A stretch of 57,570 nt of DNA from Betaproteobacteria bacterium (lineage in GTDB: Bacteria; Pseudomonadota; Gammaproteobacteria; Burkholderiales; Rhodocyclaceae): NCBI GenBank assembly GCA_028065725.1, contig JAPTVL010000374.1:1-57570 (forward strand). Direction: 5' to 3'. The translations under genes were made by a program, and so were the position numbers. Shown one piece after another: positions 50,773-57,570 of this stretch. The notes below the pieces were generated by a model, which saw nothing but the letters and a program-made list of their open reading frames with translations, made no database searches and was not told the DNA's origin. The first letter of the stretch is position 1, and the number at the start of each line of letters is the position of its first letter.

Positions 50773-53174
50773 TTTTTCTTTTCCGCGGGCCCTGGCGCGG
50801 CAGACTTTTCGGCGGCCGGCTTTTCAATCAGTTTCGGCTTCGCATCCCTGACCGGCGCGGGAGCCTGGGTCGGCTCCGGCTTTGTTTCCGGTTTCGGTGC
50901 ATCATCGTCTGCCGGCGGCGGAGGCAGATATTCCTTGTAGATGAGTTCCTTGCTGGTTTTGCCGGAGGGATCGTTGGCGACGATGGATACCATGCCGGCC
51001 GGAGCTTCCTGCCAGCTTTCCGGTACGCCCTTCAGTGCGTGTTCCATGAAGCCGATCCACATCGGCAGCGCCGCCGAGCCACCGGTTTCGCCATTGCCCA
51101 GGCGTTTCGGCTGGTCGAAGCCGATCCAGGCGATACCCACCACGGTCGGCTGATAGCCGCAGAACCAGGCGTCGATGTAGTCGTTGGTGGTGCCGGTCTT
51201 GCCGGCCAGGTCGCCGCGCTTGAGCACGGCGCCGGCGCGGGTGGCGGTGCCGCGCCGGACCACGTCGTGCATCATGCTGTCCATCAGCCAGGCGTTGCGC
51301 GGGTCGATTGCCCGCAGCGATTCGTCGCCGGCCAGCGCGGGTTGAATCGCGGCCAGTACGGTACCCTTGTCATCGACGATCTGGCGCACGATGTAAGGCT
51401 CGATCCGGTAGCCGCCATTGGCGAATATCGAATAGGCCGCCAGTTGCTGCCATGGCGTTACCGAGCCGGCACCCAGGGCCAGGGTCAGATAGGGCGGGTG
51501 CTTGTCGGCGTCGAAACCGAAGCGCGTCACATAGTCCTGTGCGTATTGCGTGCCGATGGAACGCAGCAGGCGGATCGATACCATGTTTTTGGATTTCGCC
51601 AGCGCGGTGCGCAGGGTCATCGGGCCGTCGTATTTGCCGTCGTAGTTCTTCGGTTCCCACGCTTGGGATCCGGTCTCCTCGGCGGAGATGGAGAGGGGTT
51701 CATCTTCGATCACCGATGCCGGGGTGTAACCCTTTTCCAGTCCGGCGGAGTAGATGAAGGGCTTGAAGCTGGAACCGGGCTGGCGCCAGGCCTGGGTGAC
51801 GTGGTTGAACTTGTTGCGATTGAAATCGAAGCCGCCGACCAGCGCTCGAATCGCGCCATCGACCGGGCTGGCGGCGACGAACGCGGCTTCGACTTCAGGC
51901 AACTGGGTGATCTGCCAGTTCTTGCCGGCTTTTTGCACGCGGATCACGGCGCCGCGCCGCAGCCGTTTGTTCGGGGCCGCCTTTTGGTCCAGCATGCGGG
52001 CGGCGAACTTGAGGCCGTCGTCGCTGATCCTGAGCACCTCGCCGCCGCGCAGATAGGCGCGCACCAGCCTGGGCGTGGCCTCGAGCACGATGGCCGGCAG
52101 CAGATCGTCGCTGTCGTCATAGTCGGCCAGCAGGTCTTCCAGCTCCTCTTCCGGTTCCCTGGCGGGGCCGTTCAATTCGACGTAGGCTTCGGCGCCGCGA
52201 TAGCCGTGGCGACGGTCGTAATCCATGACGCCGCGCCGCAGCGCGAGGTAGGCGGCCTGCTGTTCATCGCGGTCGATGGTGGTGATGACGCGCAGGCCGC
52301 GGCTGTAAACATCGTCGGGGAAGCGCTCGACCGCAATCTGGCGCGCCATTTCGGCGACATGTTCGGCGTGCATGCCGAAGTCGTTCAGGTCGCGCTTGAC
52401 GTTGAGGGGTTCGCTTTGTGCCGACTTCAGTTGCGCATCGGTGATGAAATCGAGTTCGTGCATGCGGCGCAATACATAGCGCTGGCGCAGCTGGGCGCGC
52501 TTCGGATTGGCGACGGGGTTGTAGGCGGACGGTGCCTTGGGCAGGCCGGCGAGCATGGCGGCCTCGGCGATGCTGAGATCCTTCAGCGGCTTGCCGAAAT
52601 AGATATGCGCCGCGGCCGAGAAGCCGTAAGCCCTTTGTCCGAGGTAAATCTGGTTGAGGTAGATTTCGAATATCTGGTCTTTGCCGAGGTTGTTCTCTAT
52701 CTTGAAAGCCAGTAGCATCTCGTACAGTTTGCGCGTCAAGGTTTTTTCGCTGGAAAGGAAAAAATTGCGAGCCACCTGCATGGTGATGGTCGATGCGCCC
52801 TGGCGTTTGCCGCCACCGACGAAATTGGAATACGCTGCGCGCAGCACGCCCAGCGTGTCGATGCCGGGATGCTGGTAGAAGCGTTCGTCTTCCGCCGCGA
52901 GGATGGCCTGCTTCATTACGGCGGGAACATCCTTGATGTTGGCAAAATTGCGTCGCTCCTCGCCGAATTCGCCGATCAGGTGGCCGTCGCTGGAGTAGAT
53001 GCGCAGCGGAATCTTCGGCCGGTAATCGGTCAGCACCTCCACCGAGGGCAGCTGCGGAAATGCAAGGATCAGTACCATGCCTGCCAGCGCGAAGGCGCTG
53101 AGCACGATGCCGCCGATCAGGAGCAGGAAATACAGCGCCCAGCGGGCGGGGGTGTTCAAGGAGGCGATGGGCAC
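50769..53174 (-). CDS. mrcA: Penicillin-binding protein 1A
   Basis: An 801-residue class A PBP with an N-terminal membrane anchor (about residues 13-38). The glycosyltransferase domain has AAEDERFYQHPGID and the QGASTITMQVARN motif. An inserted OB-like region and the transpeptidase domain follow, with SSFK at about residues 468-471, a SKN motif and KTGT near 659-662. A Pro/Lys/Glu-rich C-terminal tail follows. It polymerises and cross-links peptidoglycan at the inner membrane. It is divergent from the pilM operon, the common proteobacterial order. Confidence 0.95.
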   Translation of the reverse strand: MPIASLNTPARWALYFLLLIGGIVLSAFALAGMVLILAFPQLPSVEVLTDYRPKIPLRIYSSDGHLIGEFGEERRNFANIKDVPAVMKQAILAAEDERFYQHPGIDTLGVLRAAYSNFVGGGKRQGASTITMQVARNFFLSSEKTLTRKLYEMLLAFKIENNLGKDQIFEIYLNQIYLGQRAYGFSAAAHIYFGKPLKDLSIAEAAMLAGLPKAPSAYNPVANPKRAQLRQRYVLRRMHELDFITDAQLKSAQSEPLNVKRDLNDFGMHAEHVAEMARQIAVERFPDDVYSRGLRVITTIDRDEQQAAYLALRRGVMDYDRRHGYRGAEAYVELNGPAREPEEELEDLLADYDDSDDLLPAIVLEATPRLVRAYLRGGEVLRISDDGLKFAARMLDQKAAPNKRLRRGAVIRVQKAGKNWQITQLPEVEAAFVAASPVDGAIRALVGGFDFNRNKFNHVTQAWRQPGSSFKPFIYSAGLEKGYTPASVIEDEPLSISAEETGSQAWEPKNYDGKYDGPMTLRTALAKSKNMVSIRLLRSIGTQYAQDYVTRFGFDADKHPPYLTLALGAGSVTPWQQLAAYSIFANGGYRIEPYIVRQIVDDKGTVLAAIQPALAGDESLRAIDPRNAWLMDSMMHDVVRRGTATRAGAVLKRGDLAGKTGTTNDYIDAWFCGYQPTVVGIAWIGFDQPKRLGNGETGGSAALPMWIGFMEHALKGVPESWQEAPAGMVSIVANDPSGKTSKELIYKEYLPPPPADDDAPKPETKPEPTQAPAPVRDAKPKLIEKPAAEKSAAPGPAEKKN

Positions 53175-53343
53175 GGAGAAGAGGGGTGGAAGGCGGCGCG
53201 GTGGATTATATCTGTGGTGCTGAAGACACGCTGCGACCGATCGGTGTCAATAATTTAGCTTTACAGTCGATATAGTTGCTGCTAGCATCTGAAGTAAATT
53301 ATCCGTATAGCTCGTAACGCAATATTTTTAAAGGAAAAATCCT
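53175..53343. promoter_or_regulatory. AT-rich divergent control region of mrcA and pilMNOPQ
   Basis: This 169-base gap is clearly AT-richer than its surroundings from 53247 on and should contain both promoters. For pilM, TTGCTG at 53276 with weak downstream hexamers is possible, but I could not choose a convincing pair. An AAGGA ribosome-binding site at 53331-53335 lies eight bases before the pilM TTG start. Confidence 0.4.
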
Positions 53344-54435
53344 TTGCAGATCGATGTCTCGGCCCTCAAGTCGATCTTTAACCCGAAGCTGCGTCCCCTG
53401 ATCGGGGTGGATATCAGTTCGACCGCCGTCAAGATGGTCGAATTGGTGGATACCGGCAAGGGGCAGCCGCGGGTCGAACGCTATGCGATCGAGCCTTTGC
53501 CGAAGGATGCCGTCGTGGATGGCAACCTCGCGTCGCTGGATGCGGTGGCGGAAACACTGGTGCGCTGCTGGAAGCGGCTCGGCACGACGACCCGTTTCGT
53601 CGCCATGGCGCTGCCGACCGCGGCAGTCATCACCAAGAGGATCAACCTGCCGGCAAGCCTGCGTGAACAGGAGATGGAAGTGCAGGTCGAGTCGGAGGCG
53701 AACCAGTACATTCCCTTTGCCCTGGAGGAAGTCAACCTGGATTTCCAGGTGATCGGGCCGGTCCCGTCGAATCCGGATGATGTCGAAGTCCTGCTGGCGG
53801 CTTCGCGCAAGGAAAAGGTCGAGGACCGCGTTGCGGCGGCGGAAGTGGCCGAACTGAAGCCGGTAGTCATGGATGTCGAGGCCTACGCGACCCAGGCGGC
53901 ATATGAACTGGTGACCAAGCAGTTGCCAAAAGAGGGTGCGGGTCAGATCGTGGCACTGGTGGACGTCGGCGCCTCGGCCATGAAGGTCACCATCATGAAG
54001 GATGATCAGCAACTCTATGCGCGCGAACAGGCATTCGGCGGTTCGCAACTTACCGACGAAATCATGCGCGCTTACGGCATGGGTCCGGAAGAAGCCGAGA
54101 ATCTCAAGCGCTCGGGCACGCCTCCCGACAACTATGAAGCGGAAATTCTCCATCCTTTCATCGAGAACATGGCTCAGGAAGCCGCCCGCGCCTTGCAGTT
54201 CTTCTTCACCTCGACGCCCTACGGCGAAGTTCATCACATCATTCTCGCAGGGGGCTCGGTGCTGATTCCCGGGGTTGCCGAAATCGTCGGTCAGCGTACC
54301 AGTGTCAACACGATATTGGCCGATCCTTTTGCCGGAATGGCCATTTCGCCGCGCATCCGCGCCAAGCAGCTGGCTACCGATGCGCCATCGCTGATGGTGG
54401 CCTGCGGTCTGGCTTTAAGGAAGTTCGATCAATGA
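53344..54435 (+). CDS. pilM: Type IV pilus assembly protein PilM
   Basis: A 363-residue actin-like ATPase-fold protein. It begins IFNPKLRPLIGVDISSTAVKMVEL with the phosphate-1 type loop, and VALVDVGASAMKVTIM (about residues 202-217) and HHIILAGGSVLIPGV (near 299) form the other nucleotide-binding segments. The start is a TTG with a well-placed AAGGA. PilM sits in the cytoplasm and binds the N-terminal tail of PilN to build the type IV pilus alignment complex. It overlaps pilN by four bases. Confidence 0.94.
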   Translation: MQIDVSALKSIFNPKLRPLIGVDISSTAVKMVELVDTGKGQPRVERYAIEPLPKDAVVDGNLASLDAVAETLVRCWKRLGTTTRFVAMALPTAAVITKRINLPASLREQEMEVQVESEANQYIPFALEEVNLDFQVIGPVPSNPDDVEVLLAASRKEKVEDRVAAAEVAELKPVVMDVEAYATQAAYELVTKQLPKEGAGQIVALVDVGASAMKVTIMKDDQQLYAREQAFGGSQLTDEIMRAYGMGPEEAENLKRSGTPPDNYEAEILHPFIENMAQEAARALQFFFTSTPYGEVHHIILAGGSVLIPGVAEIVGQRTSVNTILADPFAGMAISPRIRAKQLATDAPSLMVACGLALRKFDQ

Positions 54436-54995
54436 TCCGGATCAATCTCCTTCCTCACCGCGAAGAGAAACGCAAGGCGCGGCGGCAGCAGTTCTACGTC
54501 TTGCTCGGATTGGTGACCGTGCTGGCCGGCGTGATCTGGTTCCTTGGCTTCTCGGTGATCAACCGGCAAATTACGGCACAGACCGAGAAGAACGAGTTTC
54601 TCAAACGCGAAATCACGAGCCTGGACAAGGAGATTAGCGAAATCAATAAGATACAGGAGCAAACCAATGCCTTGTTGGCGCGCAAGCGGGTCATCGAGGC
54701 GCTCCAGGCCAACCGCACCGAAACCGTGCACCTGTTCAACGAACTGGCCAAGCAGGTTCCGGAAGGCATTTATTTGCGCACCTTGACTCAAACCGGGCAG
54801 AAAATAGCGATCGCCGGTTACGCCCAGTCCAATGCGCGGATCACCACGCTGATGAACAATCTCGATGCGTCGCCGCTGCTGGAGAAGTCGACCCTGATCG
54901 AAACCAAGTCGGAGGTGGTCGCCAACCGGCGCCTTAATGCTTTTAGCATAACCACCATGATTACGCGCCAGACCGCGGCCCAAGGGAAGAAATGA
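54432..54995 (+). CDS. pilN: Type IV pilus assembly protein PilN
   Basis: A 187-residue bitopic membrane protein. The cytoplasmic N-terminus MIRINLLPHREEKRKARR contains the INLLP motif that binds PilM. One membrane helix (about residues 22-42) and a coiled coil (about 45-75) follow, then a ferredoxin-like periplasmic domain. It pairs with PilO. Start and stop overlap its neighbours by four bases each. Confidence 0.95.
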   Translation: MIRINLLPHREEKRKARRQQFYVLLGLVTVLAGVIWFLGFSVINRQITAQTEKNEFLKREITSLDKEISEINKIQEQTNALLARKRVIEALQANRTETVHLFNELAKQVPEGIYLRTLTQTGQKIAIAGYAQSNARITTLMNNLDASPLLEKSTLIETKSEVVANRRLNAFSITTMITRQTAAQGKK

Positions 54996-55753
54996 TGAAG
55001 CTGCCCTCCTTGCCTTCATTGTTCAAGCGCAAGACAGCCGCCGAAAAGCTGGCCGAAAAGCAGGCCGCCAAGCCCGAACCGGTTGCGCCGAAAAAGCCGG
55101 CATTCGATTTCCAGCAGGTGCTCATGGATTTCAAGACCCTGGATCCGAAGGATCCGGGCTTGTGGCCGCTTATCCCCCGCATCGTGATTCTGTTCAGCCT
55201 GTTTGCCGCCTTGCTGGCGGCCGCCTGGGGCTTTGGCGCTCTCGGCTGGAGCGTGCAACTCGAGGAGTTGCGGGCCAAGCAGGAGCAGGAGGCCAAGCAC
55301 AAGGAAGACTGGCTTAAAAAGAAGAAGCAGGCGGTGAACCTGGAGGAATATCGGCGTCAGCTGGCGGAGATCGATCGTTCGTTCGGGGCCTTGCTCAAGC
55401 AATTGCCGAACAAGGCCGAAATGGGTGACATGCTGGTCGATATCAACAAGGCCGCCCAGGCCCGGGGCCTGCTGGTCGAACTCTTCAAGCCGGGCGGCGA
55501 GGCGGCCAGGGAATTCTATGCCGAAGTGCCGATAACCCTGAATCTCACCGGGAGTTACCACGACATCGGGGCGTTTACCGGAGATCTGGCCAAGCTGCCG
55601 CGCATCGTCACGCTCAACGACATCAACCTGACGACAAACCCGAACGCGACACTGGCCTTGAGAACTACGGCCAAGACCTTCCGCTATCTTGACGAGGATG
55701 AGCTTGCCAGCAGGAAGAAAGCGCAACAAGCCACCAGGAAGGGCAAGAAATGA
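54992..55753 (+). CDS. pilO: Type IV pilus assembly protein PilO
   Basis: A 253-residue bitopic protein. The cytoplasmic tail is longer and more Lys/Pro-rich than usual (about 60 residues). It is followed by one membrane helix (about residues 65-85), a charged coiled coil (to about 125) and a periplasmic ferredoxin-like domain ending in a Lys-rich tail. SYHDIGAFTGDLAKLPRIV is typical of PilO. It forms heterodimers with PilN and contacts PilP. Confidence 0.94.
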   Translation: MMKLPSLPSLFKRKTAAEKLAEKQAAKPEPVAPKKPAFDFQQVLMDFKTLDPKDPGLWPLIPRIVILFSLFAALLAAAWGFGALGWSVQLEELRAKQEQEAKHKEDWLKKKKQAVNLEEYRRQLAEIDRSFGALLKQLPNKAEMGDMLVDINKAAQARGLLVELFKPGGEAAREFYAEVPITLNLTGSYHDIGAFTGDLAKLPRIVTLNDINLTTNPNATLALRTTAKTFRYLDEDELASRKKAQQATRKGKK

Positions 55754-56271
55754 AGCTGTCCGGCGTTCTTTTCCTGATTCCTATGCTGCTGCTGGGCTGC
55801 GCAGCGGAAGAGCACCAGGATTTGCGGGAGTGGATGCGCGACGAAGCCAAGGGTATGAAGGGCAAGGTCGCGCCGCTGCCTGAAATCACTGCTTTTCCGG
55901 TGGTTGCCTACGAAACCATGGCACTTACGTCGCCCTTTGCCCCGGGCAAGATCGTGACGCTGGAGTCGATTGCCGACAAGACGGCGCCGGATCGCAGCCG
56001 TCCGCAGCAACCGCTGGAAATTTTCCCCATCGAAGATCTCAAGGTGGTGGGAGTGATCATGGCGGGCTCCGTGCCCTACGCCCTGATCCAGACTCCGGCG
56101 CCGAACAAGCCGAAGCATGTGCGGGTGGGCGAATACATGGGCCGCAGTTTTGGCAAGATCACGGCCATCACCAAGGATGGCGTTACGGTGCTTGAAACCG
56201 TCAGGGATGCGAACGGCGCATGGGTGCCGCAGGAAAGGCAACTATTGGTGCCGAAAGAAGGAGGACGTTGA
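55750..56271 (+). CDS. pilP: Type IV pilus assembly lipoprotein PilP
   Basis: A 173-residue inner-membrane lipoprotein with lipobox LLLGC (Cys17) and a disordered linker. The C-terminal beta-domain contains LEIFPIEDLKVVGVIMAG, HVRVGEYMGRSFGKITAI and a late PKEGG. It links PilNO to the PilQ secretin. It overlaps pilO by four bases and pilQ by one base. Confidence 0.94.
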   Translation: MKLSGVLFLIPMLLLGCAAEEHQDLREWMRDEAKGMKGKVAPLPEITAFPVVAYETMALTSPFAPGKIVTLESIADKTAPDRSRPQQPLEIFPIEDLKVVGVIMAGSVPYALIQTPAPNKPKHVRVGEYMGRSFGKITAITKDGVTVLETVRDANGAWVPQERQLLVPKEGGR

Positions 56272-57570
56272 TGAACAAATTTCACACTGCCGCATGCGCC
56301 ATCATGGGCTTCTGGCTATGCCTGTCCGGTGCATCGATCGCGGCCGACAACTCGATCAAGCAGGTGCAGTTCAGCCGTGCCGGCGACCAGATACTGCTCA
56401 AGATCCAGATGGCGGCACCGCTCAAGGCGATGCCGGGGAACTGGAGCGTGGTGGAGCCGCCACGAGTGGTGATCGACTTCCCGGGAACGGACAATCAATC
56501 CGGTCAGACCACGCTGCAAGTCGGCGCCGGCGATCTGAAGAGCCTGAATCTGGTCCAGACCGACACGCTGACCCGCCTGGTGCTGAACCTCTATCGGCCG
56601 ACCAAGTTCTCGACGGAAATCGACGGCGATGTGCTGTTCGTCAAACTGCAGGGGCAGGCCGTACAGGCCAGCCAGGAGCCTGCGCCGAGCGTATATCAGG
56701 CGACGCCACCACCAGGTACTGCCAGTAGGGCGATCCAGCCGGTGGACACGGCGGCGATCCGCGACATCGGATTTCGCCGCGGCGAGGACGGTCAGGGGAC
56801 TATTACAATTGAATTAACCGATGGCACGGTACCGATCGATGTGCGTCGCGTACCAACCGGTTTGGCGATCGAATTGCGTGACGTCGAATTGCCGGAGCGT
56901 CTGCAGAATCGTCGCGATGTGAATGATTTTGCCACGCCGGTAACGACGATTACTTCGCGTGCCATGGGCAATCTGACCCGGCTCGACGTCGCAGCTCGCG
57001 GTCGCTGGTTTCACCAGGCCAATTTGGCCAACAATCTGCTGAGCATTGAAATCCGGCCGATCCCGGCGGATGACGCCAACAAGCTGGTGCAGACCGGTCA
57101 GCAGGGGCAGAAGGTTTCGATCAATTTCTTCAATGCCGATGCGACCATGGTGCTGCGCACGCTCGCCGACATATCGGGCAAGAACGTGCTGATCGATCCA
57201 TCGCTGAATGGCCGGTCGGTCACGGCCAACCTCGACAACATTCCCTACGATCAGGCGCTCGAAATCATCATGGCGCAGGTTAACGCCGGGATGCGGGTGC
57301 GCAATGACGTTGTCCTGTTTGGCGACCGGGCCGTGCTGCAGAAACGCGACCAGGATACGGCCGACGAGCTGACCCGGGCCAGCGATATTGCGCCGCTGGT
57401 GGCCGAGACCTTCAAGCTGAACTATGTCAAGGCCTCGGATATCGTCACCCTGGTCAACAGCAGTTTCGCCACGGCGACCGATGCCGATGCGGCGCCGCCG
57501 GCGCCCGGTGCGCCTGGCGCGCCCGCGGCAGCACCGGGCGCCGCCGCGGCGGCACCCGCGGCGGGCGCCG
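56271..57570 (+). CDS. pilQ: Type IV pilus secretin PilQ (partial, runs off the window)
   Basis: The first 433 residues are present. They include a signal peptide (ending ASIAA-D near residue 25), two AMIN domains for peptidoglycan binding (about 28-130 and 160-265) and the secretin N-domain start at VSINFFNADATMVLRTLADISGKN. A repeat domain follows with ETFKLNYVKASDIVTLVNS. A Gly/Ala/Pro-rich low-complexity linker then reaches the window end. AAGGAGG precedes the ATG. The barrel domain is outside, so intactness cannot be judged. PilQ is the outer-membrane channel for the pilus. Confidence 0.95.
   Translation, partial: MNKFHTAACAIMGFWLCLSGASIAADNSIKQVQFSRAGDQILLKIQMAAPLKAMPGNWSVVEPPRVVIDFPGTDNQSGQTTLQVGAGDLKSLNLVQTDTLTRLVLNLYRPTKFSTEIDGDVLFVKLQGQAVQASQEPAPSVYQATPPPGTASRAIQPVDTAAIRDIGFRRGEDGQGTITIELTDGTVPIDVRRVPTGLAIELRDVELPERLQNRRDVNDFATPVTTITSRAMGNLTRLDVAARGRWFHQANLANNLLSIEIRPIPADDANKLVQTGQQGQKVSINFFNADATMVLRTLADISGKNVLIDPSLNGRSVTANLDNIPYDQALEIIMAQVNAGMRVRNDVVLFGDRAVLQKRDQDTADELTRASDIAPLVAETFKLNYVKASDIVTLVNSSFATATDADAAPPAPGAPGAPAAAPGAAAAAPAAGA

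Overview
The window looks like a chromosome segment of a high-GC betaproteobacterium that degrades aromatics, most likely Rhodocyclales or a relative. This rests on the gene neighbourhoods (STAS protein-hslVU, lptM-lysA, mrcA/pilMNOPQ), codon usage and the family resemblance of the catabolic genes; no rRNA or other phylogenetic marker is present. I saw no rRNA, tRNA, prophage or CRISPR array.

Layout. 1-169: 3' end of an IS5-type transposase. 249-3328: outer-membrane protein plus binding protein and permease of a zinc-type ABC importer, with no ATPase gene. 3373-9872: STAS protein, hslV-hslU, AEC permease, HD-domain protein and DUF1615 lipoprotein. 9883-14553: complete aerobic 3-hydroxybenzoate/gentisate operon with a divergent LysR regulator. 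14566-24509: a CoA-dependent side-chain beta-oxidation cluster (binding protein, aryl-CoA ligase, hydratase, thiolase, dehydrogenases, thioesterase) bracketed by two MarR genes. 24562-25418: scar in which a truncated, frameshifted panD is fused to an ISL3-type transposase fragment. 25437-38895: second aromatic cluster with two subunits of a class I benzoyl-CoA-reductase-type enzyme, two crotonases, TetR, two SDRs, a TRAP transporter, a benzoate-CoA-ligase-type enzyme and an acyl-CoA dehydrogenase; it resembles anaerobic 3-hydroxybenzoate (hbd-type) clusters of denitrifying Azoarcus/Aromatoleum. 38896-44592: decayed M48 protease, universal stress protein, diguanylate cyclase, second AEC permease, ankyrin lipoprotein, membrane cNMP-binding protein, DUF302. 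44673-57570: RND pump, lysA, lptM, cyaY, mrcA and pilMNOPQ (pilQ runs off the end).

How it fits together. Phenylpropanoid-type acids would be activated and chain-shortened by the 15.5-23.9 kb cluster. The thioesterase could release (hydroxy)benzoate, which the gentisate operon converts to pyruvate and fumarate when oxygen is present. Without oxygen the same (hydroxy)benzoate could be imported by the TRAP system, activated by the second ligase and reduced by the benzoyl-CoA-reductase-type subunits. Substrate identities are inferences. The TetR protein appears to control this second cluster through three matching operators, each lying on a -10 box.

The catabolic part shows heavy remodelling. 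There is a LivH/LivF-type deletion scar, a broken panD, an acetyltransferase remnant and a dead M48 protease. Several short repeat families occur, one of which has expanded in frame inside lysA.
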